A stretch of 64,000 bases of DNA from Streptomyces xanthophaeus (GCF_030440515.1 NZ_CP076543.1:5776501-5840500); one strand, 5' to 3'. Counted from the first letter of the stretch, positions 52,096 through 61,138 are shown. Notes: generated by a model from the sequence alone, not told the origin. Translations and numbers: made by a program.

Positions 52096-52824
52096 GTGGA
52101 CCAACCTTCGACGGACCTGCCCTCCGCCACGCCCGTCAGGGTGCTGCTCGCCGACGACCAGGCGCTGCTGCGCAGCGCCTTCAAGGTGCTCGTCGACTCC
52201 GAGCCCGACATGGAGGTCGTCGGGGAGGCCTCCGACGGGGCGCAGGCCTTCGAACTCGCCCGCCGGATGCGCCCCGACGTCGTCCTCATGGACATCCGCA
52301 TGCCCGGCACCGACGGGCTTGCCGCCACCCGCATGATCAGCGCGGACCCGGAACTGGCCGGCGTGCGCGTGGTGATGCTGACGACCTTCGAGGTCGACGA
52401 GTACGTGGTCTCGGCCCTGCGGGCCGGCGCCTCCGGCTTCCTCGGCAAGGGCGCCGAGCCCGAGGAACTGCTCAACGCCATCCGTGTCGCCGCGGCCGGC
52501 GAGGCACTGCTCTCCCCGGCCGCCACCAAGGGGCTCATCGCCACCTTCCTCGCCCAGGGCGGCGGCGCCGACCCGGCCGCCGCCGGAGCTTCGGCCGGGG
52601 CGCACGCGGAGCGGCTCGCCGCGCTGACCGTCCGGGAGCGCGAGGTCCTCGTACACGTCGCGGCCGGGCTGTCGAACGACGGGATCGCCGGGCGGCTGGA
52701 GGTCAGCCCGCTGACCGTCAAGACCCACGTGAACCGGGCCATGGCCAAGCTCGGCGCCCGCGACCGGGCCCAATTGGTGGTTATTGCCTACGAATCGGGA
52801 CTGGTCCGCCCACGCGCGGAGTAG
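52096..52824 (+). CDS. NarL/FixJ-type response regulator
   Basis: 242 residues. Receiver domain: RVLLADDQALLRSAF with acidic pocket, phospho-acceptor Asp in PDVVLMDIRMPGTDGLAATR, Thr of VVMLTTFEVDEYV and Lys in GKGAEP. The LuxR-type HTH is LTVREREVLVHVAAGLSNDGIAGRLEVSPLTVKTHVNRAMAKLGARDR. An extra Ala/Gly-rich linker sits between domains. GTG start at 52096. No kinase is next to it; the HisKA_3 kinase at 40892 is a candidate. The RND transporter gene begins 136 bases downstream and may be its target. Confidence 0.9.
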   Translation: MDQPSTDLPSATPVRVLLADDQALLRSAFKVLVDSEPDMEVVGEASDGAQAFELARRMRPDVVLMDIRMPGTDGLAATRMISADPELAGVRVVMLTTFEVDEYVVSALRAGASGFLGKGAEPEELLNAIRVAAAGEALLSPAATKGLIATFLAQGGGADPAAAGASAGAHAERLAALTVREREVLVHVAAGLSNDGIAGRLEVSPLTVKTHVNRAMAKLGARDRAQLVVIAYESGLVRPRAE

Positions 52825-52960
52825 CACCGCCGGGTACGGCGTACTCCAGACGCGGTATGCCGCACATAAGGACGGCACCTGCGAGCGACGAAACGCGCCA
52901 CCGCGGTGCGACAGGGTAGGAGTGCCCTCGCGTTCGTCACTGCAGAGAGATCTCATACCC

Positions 52961-55900
52961 ATGTCGTGGCTGTCCCGCTTCAGCCTGGCCCAAAGGGCCT
53001 TGGTCGGCCTCGTGTCGATCGTCGCGCTCCTCTTCGGCGCCATAGCCATCCCGCAGCTCAAGCAGCAGCTGCTGCCCTCCATCGAATTGCCGATGGTGTC
53101 CGTGCTCGCGCCGTACCAGGGCGCCTCGCCCGACGTGGTCGAGAAGCAGGTCGTCGAACCGATCGAGTCCATGCTCAAGGGCGTCGACGGCATCACCGGC
53201 ATCACCTCCACCGCCAGCGAGGGCAACGCCCTCATCATGGCCACCTTCGACTACGGCGACAGCGGCACCAAGCAGCTCGTCGCCGACGTCCAGCAGGCCG
53301 TGAACCGGGCCCGCGTCCGGCTGCCCGCCGAGGTGGACCCGCAGGTCGTGGCCGGCTCCACGGACGACATCCCGACCGTCATCCTGGCCGTCACCGCCGA
53401 CAAGGACCAGCAGGCGCTCGCCGACCAGCTGGAACGTTCCGTCGTCCCCGTCCTCTCGGACATCGAGGGCGTCGGCCAGGTCACCGTCGACGGCGTCCAG
53501 GACCTCCAGGTCACCGTCACCCCCGACAACGCCAAGCTCGCGGCCGCCGGCCTCGACGGCGCCAAGCTCGCCGAGGGCCTCCAGGCGGGCGGCGCGGCCG
53601 TCCCCGCCGGCTCCTTCGACGAGGCGGGCAAGAACCGCACCGTGCGCGTCGGCGGCGGCTACACCTCCCTCGCCCAGCTGGAGGAGCTGCGCCTGACCCC
53701 GGGCCCGGGCAAGCCGGCCGTCCGCCTCGCCGACGTCGCCACCGTGAAGCAGGAGCCGGCCAAGGCCGTCTCCATCACCCGCACCAACGGCAAGCCCAGC
53801 CTCGCCCTCGTCCTCACCATGGACAAGGACGGCAGCGCCGTCGCCATCTCCGACGCCGTCAAGGACAAGCTGCCCGAGCTCCGCACCGCGCTCGGCGCCG
53901 GCGCCGACCTGACCGTCGTCAGCGACCAGGGCCCGGCCGTCGCCAAGTCCATCTCCAGCCTCACCACCGAAGGCATGCTCGGCCTGCTCTTCGCGGTGAT
54001 CGTGATCCTGGTCTTCCTGGCCTCGCTGCGCTCCACGCTGGTCACGGCGGTCTCCATCCCGCTGTCCGTCGTCCTCGCGCTCATCGTGCTGTGGACCCGC
54101 GACCTCTCGCTCAACATGCTGACCCTGGGCGCCCTCACCATCGCCATCGGCCGCGTGGTCGACGACTCGATCGTGGTCCTGGAGAACATCAAGCGCCACC
54201 TCGGCTACGGCGAGGAGCGCGAGGCCGCGATCATCACCGCGGTCAAGGAGGTCGCCGGCGCGGTCACCTCCTCCACCCTCACCACCGTCGCCGTCTTCCT
54301 GCCGATCGGCCTCACCGGCGGCATGATCGGCGAGCTCTTCGGCTCCTTCTCGCTCACCGTCACCGCAGCCCTGCTGGCCTCGCTGCTCGTCTCGCTGACG
54401 GTCGTACCGGTGCTCTCGTACTGGTTCCTGAGCGCGCCCAAGGGCGTCGAGCCCGGGAACGCCGAAAGCGCCGCCAAGGCCCGCCGCGAGGCCGAGGAGA
54501 AGGAGGCGCGCAGCCGCCTCCAGCTCCTCTACGTCCGCGTCCTGGGCTTCGCCACCCGGCGCCGGCTGACCAGTGTGGCCATCGCCGTGGTCGTCCTCTT
54601 CGGCACCTTCGGGATGACCCCGATGCTGAAGACCAACTTCTTCGACCAGGGCGAGCAGGAGGTCCTGACGGTCAAGCAGGAACTCGCCCCCGGCACCTCG
54701 CTGGCCGCCTCCGACGATGCGAGCCGCAAGATCGAGCAGGTGCTGGCCTCGGTCGAGGGCGTCAAGAGCTACCAGGTCACCGTCGGCTCCTCCGGCTTCC
54801 TCGCGGCCTTCGGCGGCGGTACGGGCTCCAACCAGGCCTCGTACCAGGTCAGCCTGAAGGACTCCGGCAAGGCGGACGCCGTCAAGAAGGGCATCGAGGG
54901 CAAGCTGGCCGCCCTCGACGGCATCGGCGAGACCCGCATCGTGGCGGGCGACGGCTTCGGCAGCCAGAACCTCAGCGTGGTCGTCAAGGCCGGAGACGGC
55001 AAGGTCCTCGCCGAGGCCGCCGAGCAGGTCCGCATCGAGGTCGCCAAGCTCAAGAACGTCGCCGACGTGCAGAGCGACCTCTCCCAGTCCGTCCCCCGCA
55101 TCTCCGTGACCGCCACCCCCAAGGCGGCCGAGGCCGGCCTGAACCAGGCCGCGCTCGGCGCGATCGTCGCGCAGGCCGTCCGGGGCAACCCGGCGGGCAA
55201 GGCCGTGCTCGACGACACCGAGCGGGACATCGTCATCAGGTCCGCACAGCCGGCCACCACCCTGGCCGAACTGCAGGCGCTCCAGGTCGGCCCGGTCAAG
55301 CTCGGCGACATCGCCGAGGTCAAGGAGGTCCCCGGCCCGGTCGCGATGACCCGGATTGACGGCGCCCGCGCCGCCACCGTCACCGCACGGCCGCTCGGCG
55401 ACAACACCGGCGCGGTCAGCGCCGAGCTGCAGACCAAGCTCAAGGCACTGGACCTGCCCGAGGGCGCCACCGCGTCCATCGGTGGCGTCTCCGAGGACCA
55501 GGACGAGGCCTTCGGCTCGCTGGGCCTGGCCATGCTCGCGGCCATCGCGATCGTGTTCATGCTGCTGGTCGCCACCTTCCGGTCGCTGATCCAGCCGCTG
55601 ATCCTGCTGGTCTCCATCCCGTTCGCGGCGACCGGCGCACTCGGCCTGCTCATCGCCACCGGCACTCCGATGGGCGTCCCGGCGATGATCGGCATGCTGA
55701 TGCTCATCGGCATCGTGGTGACCAACGCGATCGTCCTGATCGACCTGGTCAACCAGTACCGCGCCCAGGGCCTGGGCGTCGTGGAAGCGGTCATCGAGGG
55801 CGGCCGCCACCGGCTGCGCCCGATCCTGATGACGGCCCTGGCGACGATCTTCGCGCTGCTCCCGATGGCGCTGGGCGTCACCGGCGAGGGCGGCTTCATC

Positions 55901-56101
55901 TCGCAGCCGCTCGCGGTCGTGGTGATCGGCGGCCTGGTCAGCTCCACCCTGCTGACGCTGCTGCTCGTACCGACCCTCTACACGATGGTCGAGCTCCGCA
56001 AGGAGCGCCGCCGCGCCAAGCGCTCGGCGAAGCGCGAGGCCCGTCTGACGGTGGTCCCGGCCCCCTCCGCCACGGAGGAAGAGGTCCCGGCCAAGGCCTG
56101 A
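52961..56101 (+). CDS. RND-family efflux transporter (HAE1-like)
   Basis: 1046 residues. RND architecture in two halves: TM1 (LVGLVSIVALLFGAIAIP), a large periplasmic-type domain, TM2-6 (about 350-530, with the charged DDSIVVLENIKRHLGYGE motif) and the second half with TM7-12 ending near LLLVPTLYTMVEL. The proton-relay charged residues of TM4 are visible as IAIGRVVDDSIV. RND pumps with this layout in Gram-positive bacteria lack an outer-membrane partner; none is encoded nearby. It could export lipids or drugs. ATG at 52961 begins MSWLSRFSLAQRALVG. A terminator follows. Confidence 0.92.
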   Translation: MSWLSRFSLAQRALVGLVSIVALLFGAIAIPQLKQQLLPSIELPMVSVLAPYQGASPDVVEKQVVEPIESMLKGVDGITGITSTASEGNALIMATFDYGDSGTKQLVADVQQAVNRARVRLPAEVDPQVVAGSTDDIPTVILAVTADKDQQALADQLERSVVPVLSDIEGVGQVTVDGVQDLQVTVTPDNAKLAAAGLDGAKLAEGLQAGGAAVPAGSFDEAGKNRTVRVGGGYTSLAQLEELRLTPGPGKPAVRLADVATVKQEPAKAVSITRTNGKPSLALVLTMDKDGSAVAISDAVKDKLPELRTALGAGADLTVVSDQGPAVAKSISSLTTEGMLGLLFAVIVILVFLASLRSTLVTAVSIPLSVVLALIVLWTRDLSLNMLTLGALTIAIGRVVDDSIVVLENIKRHLGYGEEREAAIITAVKEVAGAVTSSTLTTVAVFLPIGLTGGMIGELFGSFSLTVTAALLASLLVSLTVVPVLSYWFLSAPKGVEPGNAESAAKARREAEEKEARSRLQLLYVRVLGFATRRRLTSVAIAVVVLFGTFGMTPMLKTNFFDQGEQEVLTVKQELAPGTSLAASDDASRKIEQVLASVEGVKSYQVTVGSSGFLAAFGGGTGSNQASYQVSLKDSGKADAVKKGIEGKLAALDGIGETRIVAGDGFGSQNLSVVVKAGDGKVLAEAAEQVRIEVAKLKNVADVQSDLSQSVPRISVTATPKAAEAGLNQAALGAIVAQAVRGNPAGKAVLDDTERDIVIRSAQPATTLAELQALQVGPVKLGDIAEVKEVPGPVAMTRIDGARAATVTARPLGDNTGAVSAELQTKLKALDLPEGATASIGGVSEDQDEAFGSLGLAMLAAIAIVFMLLVATFRSLIQPLILLVSIPFAATGALGLLIATGTPMGVPAMIGMLMLIGIVVTNAIVLIDLVNQYRAQGLGVVEAVIEGGRHRLRPILMTALATIFALLPMALGVTGEGGFISQPLAVVVIGGLVSSTLLTLLLVPTLYTMVELRKERRRAKRSAKREARLTVVPAPSATEEEVPAKA

Positions 56102-56118
56102 CACCCCTCGCACAACGG

Positions 56119-56157
56119 CCGAAGGGCCGCTCCTCGGATCGAGGGGCGGCCCTTCGG
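56119..56157. terminator. Bidirectional hairpin terminator
   Basis: 18-bp stem with one wobble pair (56119-56136 with 56140-56157), between the RND gene and convergent nadA. Confidence 0.8.
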
Positions 56158-56179
56158 GCGTGTGCGGGGGAGGCGGCGG

Positions 56180-57358
56180 CTACGGGAGCGCCAGCATCCG
56201 CTCCAGCGCGAGCTTCGCGAAGCTCTCCGTCTCCTTGTCGACCTGGATCTGGTTGACGAGGTTGCCCTCGGCCAGGGACTCCAGGGTCCACACCAGGTGC
56301 GGGAGGTCGATGCGGTTCATCGTCGAGCAGAAGCAGACCGTCTTGTCGAGGAAGACGACTTCCTTGTCCTCGGCGGCGAATCGGTTCGCCAGGCGGCGGA
56401 CCAGGTTCAGCTCCGTGCCGATGGCCCACTTGGAACCGGCCGGGGCCGCCTCCAGCGCCTTGATGATGTACTCCGTCGAGCCGACGTAGTCCGCGGCCGC
56501 CACGACCTCGTGCTTGCACTCGGGGTGGACCAGGACGTTCACGCCGGGGATCCGGGCGCGGACGTCGTTGACCGAGTCGACCGAGAACCGGCCGTGCACC
56601 GAGCAGTGCCCGCGCCACAGGATCATCTTGGCGTTCCGCAGCTGCTCGACGGTGAGGCCGCCGTTCGGCTTGTGCGGGTTGTAGAGCACGCAGTCGTCCA
56701 GGGACATGCCCATGTCGCGGACGGCGGTGTTGCGGCCCAGGTGCTGGTCCGGGAGGAAGAGGATCTTCTCGCCCTGCTCGAACGCCCACTCCAGGGCCTT
56801 CTTCGCGTTGGACGAGGTACAGATCGTGCCGCCGTGCTTGCCGGTGAAGGCCTTGATGTCGGCGGAGGAGTTCATGTACGAGACGGGCACCGTGACGTCG
56901 GCGATGCCGGCCTCGGTCAGCACGTCCCAGCACTCCGCGACCTGCTCAGCGGTGGCCATGTCGGCCATCGAGCAGCCGGCGGCCAGGTCCGGCAGGACCA
57001 CCTTCTGGTCGTCCGAGGTCAGGATGTCCGCGGACTCGGCCATGAAGTGCACGCCGCAGAAGACGATGTACTCGGCCTCCGGCTTGGCGGCCGCGTCCTT
57101 GGCCAGCTTGAAGGAGTCGCCGGTGACGTCCGCGAACTCGATGACCTCGTCACGCTGGTAGTGGTGGCCCAGGATGAAGACCTTGTCCCCGAGCTTCTCC
57201 TTGGCCGCGCGGGCGCGCTCCACGAGGTTCGGGTCCGACGGCGAGGGCAGGTCGCCGGGGCACTCCACCCCGCGCTCGCTCTTGGGGTCGGCCTCACGGC
57301 CGAGCAGCAGCAGGGCAAGGGGCGTCGGCTGGACGTCCAAAGGCTGGGCGGTGGTCAC
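56180..57358 (-). CDS. nadA: Quinolinate synthase A (4Fe-4S)
   Basis: About 392 residues. NadA condenses iminoaspartate and dihydroxyacetone phosphate to quinolinate for NAD synthesis. Seen: FILGHHYQRDEVIEFADVTGDSFKLAK, VFCGVHFMAESADIL (first cluster Cys), WRGHCSVHGRFSVDSV (second), and the third Cys near CFCSTMNRI. GTG at 57358 with AAAGG upstream is preferred to 57367 because it gives the conserved VTTAQPLDV start. nadB/nadC are not in the window. Repeated TGACG motifs lie upstream at 57422-57462. ErpA, encoded divergently, may supply its cluster. Confidence 0.92.
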   Translation of the reverse strand: MTTAQPLDVQPTPLALLLLGREADPKSERGVECPGDLPSPSDPNLVERARAAKEKLGDKVFILGHHYQRDEVIEFADVTGDSFKLAKDAAAKPEAEYIVFCGVHFMAESADILTSDDQKVVLPDLAAGCSMADMATAEQVAECWDVLTEAGIADVTVPVSYMNSSADIKAFTGKHGGTICTSSNAKKALEWAFEQGEKILFLPDQHLGRNTAVRDMGMSLDDCVLYNPHKPNGGLTVEQLRNAKMILWRGHCSVHGRFSVDSVNDVRARIPGVNVLVHPECKHEVVAAADYVGSTEYIIKALEAAPAGSKWAIGTELNLVRRLANRFAAEDKEVVFLDKTVCFCSTMNRIDLPHLVWTLESLAEGNLVNQIQVDKETESFAKLALERMLALP

Positions 57359-57421
57359 GACACGCACCCTTTCTGTTCTGCGACAAGGGACTTCTGGATC
57401 ATCACTTCGACTTCTCGTCTA

Positions 57422-57462
57422 TTTGACGTTATCTATCATAACCGCTTCACGTCAGTTTGACG
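57422..57462. promoter_or_regulatory. Repeated TTTGACG motif and CGTCA-GTT-TGACG palindrome between nadA and erpA
   Basis: TTTGACG occurs at 57422-57428 and again at 57456-57462, the second as half of the perfect palindrome CGTCAGTTTGACG (57450-57462). An AT-rich patch (TTATCTATCATAA, around 57430-57441) lies between and could be the nadA -10 region. The gap 57359-57660 holds no other gene. Confidence 0.45.
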
Positions 57463-57660
57463 ATGCCGATAGTGTCAATGTGACGCATCAGCCCACGATT
57501 CGCCGGATCCACCCCCGCGCGCGGTGTGCGAGCATGGAATATCTGAAACAAGCGTCGGGTCCCGGAATGAATCCGCGGTCCCGCTCGTTGCCACCGACGG
57601 CAAGAGTCCGACGTTTCCCCGTCTCCGGCGGGGAGCCGCCCACTTCGGGAGTGAATGCAG

Positions 57661-58017
57661 ATGTCCGTACAGGACGACAAGACCACTGTGAGCGACGGCA
57701 TCCTCCTGTCCGACGCCGCCGCCGAGAAGGTCAGGACCCTGCTGGAGCAGGAAGGCCGCGATGACCTGGCCCTCCGCGTCGCCGTCCAGCCCGGTGGCTG
57801 CTCCGGCCTGCGCTACCAGCTCTTCTTCGACGAGCGCTCCCTCGACGGCGACGTCGTGAAGGACTTCGACGGTGTGAAGGTCGTCACGGACCGGATGAGC
57901 TCTCCGTACCTCCACGGTGCCTCCATCGACTTCGTCGACACCATCGAGAAGCAGGGCTTCACGATCGACAACCCGAACGCCACGGGCTCCTGCGCCTGCG
58001 GCGACTCGTTCAGCTAG
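57661..58017 (+). CDS. erpA: Iron-sulfur cluster insertion protein (HesB/IscA/ErpA family)
   Basis: 118 residues. A-type carrier: LSDAAAEKVRTLLEQEGRDDLALRVAVQPGGCSGLRYQLFFDE, with Cys ligand in GGCSG, and the C-terminal pair in GSCACGDSF. It transfers 2Fe-2S/4Fe-4S clusters to enzymes. ATG 57661 is preferred (GGGAG about 12 bases upstream) over ATG 57655. It is divergent from nadA. Confidence 0.92.
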   Translation: MSVQDDKTTVSDGILLSDAAAEKVRTLLEQEGRDDLALRVAVQPGGCSGLRYQLFFDERSLDGDVVKDFDGVKVVTDRMSSPYLHGASIDFVDTIEKQGFTIDNPNATGSCACGDSFS

Positions 58018-58029
58018 ACCCGGACACCC

Positions 58030-58075
58030 ACGAGGGCCCGCCCCCGGTCGAATCCGACCGGGGGCGGGCCCTCGT
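58030..58075. terminator. Strong bidirectional terminator
   Basis: Perfect 21-bp stem (58030-58050 with 58055-58075), loop AATC, between erpA and the convergent gene. Confidence 0.85.
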
Positions 58076-58111
58076 GTCATTCCCCGTCCCGGGCCCTGCC
58101 CGGGACCCCGG

Positions 58112-59566
58112 CTACTGCCGGGGGAGCGGCTTGCCGGTGGCCGCGTCGAGCACCTTCCGGTCGCCCAGCGGCTGCTGCAGCGTCACCGTCAAGGACATCT
58201 CCTGCGCCAGCATGATGCAGGCCTGGCCCGGCTTGTTCGGGGTGTCCGTGATCTTCACCAGGACCGATTCCGCCTGCTCCCGCGCCTCCACGGCGTAGGT
58301 GCTGCACACGCTGCCCCAGAAATTCACGGTCAGCTTCCGGTCGGCGTCCGCGTACGAGAATCCGGTCACCGTGCGCAGGTCCTTCGGGCCGGGAGTGCTC
58401 TCCTGGGCGGCCGCCGCCGGCTGGGGCACCGTGTGACCGGGCGCGCCGCCCTGGCCCGCCACCTCGAAGAGCCAGGCCGGAACCAGCCCCTGCGCCCCGT
58501 TCACCGTGCCGGGGACCAGCCCGAGCGCGGCGCCCTTCACCGTCTCCGTCCGCGGGGGCTTCATCGGCCGCGGCTCCGGGTTGCACGGCACCGCGTCCGT
58601 GGCCGACACCGGGGTGTCCGCCGCCAGCGGGACCGCGCTCGCGCATCCGCTGGGCTCGGGGTTGCCCTCCCGGCCGCCCGACTTCGCGTTCAGCCGGGCC
58701 AGCGCCTCCACGGCCCCGACCACCTGCTGCGAGGCCGCCCGTACCGGGGCCTTCAGCTCCCCGTTGCCCCCCACCACCGAGCCGTCGGAGCCCACGCTGA
58801 CCTTCGTGGCCCAGCCGTGCGTGCGCAGCCCGTCGATCACCGGGTCGGCGGCGACCACCCGTACCGAACCCTGGTTGAACCGCGCGTCCGGCGTGGCCCC
58901 CGCCACCCCCGCGGCGGCCAGTACGGGGGCCGCGGCCGCCTTGGCGGCCTCCTCCGACACCGGCTTGCCCGTCTCGGCCCCACCGCCCGCACTCGCCCCC
59001 GCGTCCTGCGGGAGGGTGGCCGGGCCGCAGGTGTCCTTGCCGCGCACGCAGTCGTCCCCGGCGCCGTTGCCGTTGCCCGGAGCCTGGAAGCGGGCGAAGT
59101 TCCACGTCCCCGGCGCCGTACGGGCCACCGTGAGCCGGGGCCCGGAGCCGTCGGCGGCCTCCCCGGCCAGCCAGACGTCCCCGCTCAGGCGCGGCTCGCC
59201 GGGCAGGCCCAGAGCCGCCGCGAGGCGGGCCACCTCCGCCGGGGTGACCTCGCCGGACAGCGCGTAGCTGGGCGCGTCGGCCGGAGCCTCCGGAAGCTTC
59301 ACGTCGGCCCGGTAGACCACCCCGCCGCCCGACGGGTCGGGCTCCCCGGGCGCGATGCCCGGACCCGAGGGGTCCCCCGCGTCGCGCGGCGCGGAGGCCG
59401 CGCTGTCACCCGTACGGTGACCCGGCCCGCCGTCGCCGTAGGCGGTCGACGCCCAGTACGCGCCGCCGCCGCCCGCGAGCAGGACGGCGGCCGCGATCGA
59501 ACCGACGGCCCAGGCGGGCCGCCGCCGTGTGCCGCGTGATGTGTCGTCGGGTTCTTCGCTGGTCAC
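58112..59566 (-). CDS. Large membrane-anchored extracytoplasmic protein of unknown function
   Basis: 484 residues. A short Arg-rich cytoplasmic start is followed by one transmembrane anchor (AWAVGSIAAAVLLAGGGGAYWA) and a long exported Pro/Gly/Ala-rich domain of about 440 residues. Cysteine pairs occur (DDCVRGKDTCGP, SGCASAV, AVPCNPE, GSVCSTY, QACIM), fitting disulfides outside the cell. No catalytic motif is recognised. The 79-residue gene upstream on the same strand may be co-transcribed. A similar protein is often annotated as a large membrane-associated protein in streptomycetes. Confidence 0.75.
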   Translation of the reverse strand: MTSEEPDDTSRGTRRRPAWAVGSIAAAVLLAGGGGAYWASTAYGDGGPGHRTGDSAASAPRDAGDPSGPGIAPGEPDPSGGGVVYRADVKLPEAPADAPSYALSGEVTPAEVARLAAALGLPGEPRLSGDVWLAGEAADGSGPRLTVARTAPGTWNFARFQAPGNGNGAGDDCVRGKDTCGPATLPQDAGASAGGGAETGKPVSEEAAKAAAAPVLAAAGVAGATPDARFNQGSVRVVAADPVIDGLRTHGWATKVSVGSDGSVVGGNGELKAPVRAASQQVVGAVEALARLNAKSGGREGNPEPSGCASAVPLAADTPVSATDAVPCNPEPRPMKPPRTETVKGAALGLVPGTVNGAQGLVPAWLFEVAGQGGAPGHTVPQPAAAAQESTPGPKDLRTVTGFSYADADRKLTVNFWGSVCSTYAVEAREQAESVLVKITDTPNKPGQACIMLAQEMSLTVTLQQPLGDRKVLDAATGKPLPRQ

Positions 59567-59638
59567 CGCATCGCTCCTTCACCGGTCCCGTCGTACCTGA
59601 TGCGGGTGTGACGGAGCAGGAGCGCAACCGGTTCCCTC

Positions 59639-59878
59639 CTACTGGTCCCCGTACACGGACGTGGAGGCGATCAGCCGCGCCGAGGCCGGCGGGACGCTGA
59701 TCCCGTGGATCTGCGAAGGGGCCACGCGGACCGGCCGGGGGCCCGCCGGAACGGCCCAGTGCGGGGCCATCCGGGCGCAGTCACCCAGCAGGCGGGCGAA
59801 ACCGGGCTGTCGTGGGGCTTCCGCGCCGCGCTTGTCGGCGGTGTACTCGGAGTAGCCGAAACCGTCGGTATAGGTCAT
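59639..59878 (-). CDS. Small hypothetical protein (79 residues)
   Basis: ATG at 59878: MTYTDGFGYSEYTADKRGAEAPRQPGF, then ARLLGDCARMAPHWAVPAGPRPVRVAP. Third-position GC bias supports coding. It lies 72 bases upstream of the membrane-anchored gene and divergent from the kinase gene. No family known. Confidence 0.55.
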   Translation of the reverse strand: MTYTDGFGYSEYTADKRGAEAPRQPGFARLLGDCARMAPHWAVPAGPRPVRVAPSQIHGISVPPASARLIASTSVYGDQ

Positions 59879-59925
59879 GCAGGCACCGTAGGCACCGGAG
59901 CTCTGGCGAAGAAAGACCTACTAAG

Positions 59926-59970
59926 GGGTAGTTTCCGGGGTACAGCCCGGGGCCGCTTACCGGGTAGTTT
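59926..59970. promoter_or_regulatory. Direct repeats in the divergent region upstream of the kinase gene
   Basis: GGGTAGTTT at 59926-59934 and 59962-59970, 36 bases apart, with CCGGGGTACAGCCCGG between. Possible regulator sites; nothing is known. Confidence 0.3.
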
Positions 59971-60009
59971 TGACTGTCCCTCGCCGTCCTCAGCAGGAGC
60001 GTCCTCGCC

Positions 60010-60984
60010 GTGCGCATCGCAGTCACCGGCTCCATCGCCACCGACCACCTCATGACCTTCCCCGGCCGTTTCGCCGACCAGCTGGTCGCGGACCAGCTGC
60101 ACACGGTCTCCCTCTCCTTCCTCGTCGACAACCTCGACGTCCGGCGGGGCGGTGTCGGCCCGAACATCTGCTTCGGTATGGGGCAGCTCGGCAGCCGCCC
60201 GATCCTCGTCGGAGCCGCCGGCTCCGACTTCGACGAATACCGCGCCTGGCTGGACCGGCACGGCGTCGACACCGAGTCCGTCCGAATCTCCGAGGTGCTG
60301 CACACCGCGCGCTTCGTGTGCACCACGGACTCCGACCACAACCAGATCGGCTCCTTCTACACGGGCGCGATGAGCGAGGCCCGCCTGATCGAGCTCAAGG
60401 CCGTGGCCGACCGGGTGGGCGGGCTCGACCTCGTCCTCATCGGCGCGGACGACCCCGAGGCGATGCTGCGCCACACGGAGGAGTGCCGTACGCGCGGGAT
60501 CCCCTTCGCCGCCGACTTCTCGCAGCAGATCGCCCGCATGGACGGCGACAACATCCGCACCCTGATGGAGGGCGCGACCTTCCTCTTCTCGAACGAGTAC
60601 GAGAAGGGCCTCATCGAGTCGAAGTCCGGCTGGACCGACGAGGAGATCCTGTCGAAGGTCGGCACCCGCGTGACCACGCTGGGCTCCAACGGCGTCCGGA
60701 TCGAGCGCGTCGGCGAGGAGCCGATCGTGGTCGGCTGCCCGGAGGAGACCGCGAAGGTCGACCCGACGGGTGTCGGCGACGCGTTCCGCGCCGGGTTCCT
60801 GACCGGTCTGGGCTGGGGCGTCGGCCTGGAGCGTGCGGCGCAGCTGGGCTGCATGCTCGCGACGCTGGTCATCGAGACCCTGGGCACCCAGGAGTACGCG
60901 CTGGCCCGCGCCCACTTCATGGAGCGCTTCACGAAGGCCTACGGCGAGGAAGCCGCGGCAGAGGTCCGCGCCCACCTCGCCTGA
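60010..60984 (+). CDS. PfkB-family carbohydrate/adenosine kinase
   Basis: 324 residues. Ribokinase-type fold: MRIAVTGSIATDHLMTFPGRF at the start, RRGGVGPNICFGMGQLGSRPILVGAAGSDF (sugar-binding GG region), and PTGVGDAFRAGFLTGLGWG, the DTGAGD-type motif with catalytic Asp. Actinobacterial relatives include adenosine kinase (Mycobacterium AdoK), so a nucleoside substrate is possible. GTG start at 60010. A palindromic repeat follows the stop. Confidence 0.9.
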   Translation: MRIAVTGSIATDHLMTFPGRFADQLVADQLHTVSLSFLVDNLDVRRGGVGPNICFGMGQLGSRPILVGAAGSDFDEYRAWLDRHGVDTESVRISEVLHTARFVCTTDSDHNQIGSFYTGAMSEARLIELKAVADRVGGLDLVLIGADDPEAMLRHTEECRTRGIPFAADFSQQIARMDGDNIRTLMEGATFLFSNEYEKGLIESKSGWTDEEILSKVGTRVTTLGSNGVRIERVGEEPIVVGCPEETAKVDPTGVGDAFRAGFLTGLGWGVGLERAAQLGCMLATLVIETLGTQEYALARAHFMERFTKAYGEEAAAEVRAHLA

Positions 60985-61028
60985 CGGCCGCGCCTGCGGC
61001 TCCGCCGGCGCGGAGCCCGGGCCGAATT

Positions 61029-61138
61029 CAGCCTCGCCGGCGTTTGAGGCGCGGGGTCTGGGGCGGAGCCCCAGGAAACCCGGCTCCGCCGGGCACCGGG
61101 CTCCGCCCGGACCCGCTCCTCAAACGCCGGAGGGGCTG
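61029..61138. repeat. Streptomyces intergenic palindromic repeat, copy C (cloverleaf form)
   Basis: Outer arms 61029-61055 and 61112-61138 match at 24 of 27 positions, with the same three inner hairpins as copy B. Its right arm runs into the last codons of the cysteine desulfurase-TusA gene and supplies its TGA stop. Confidence 0.85.

Noticed and set aside
52937..56113. 1058-codon open frame on the minus strand opposite the RND gene
   Set aside because: Low-complexity Asp/Gly/His-rich translation, a normal side effect of GC-rich codon use on the opposite strand.
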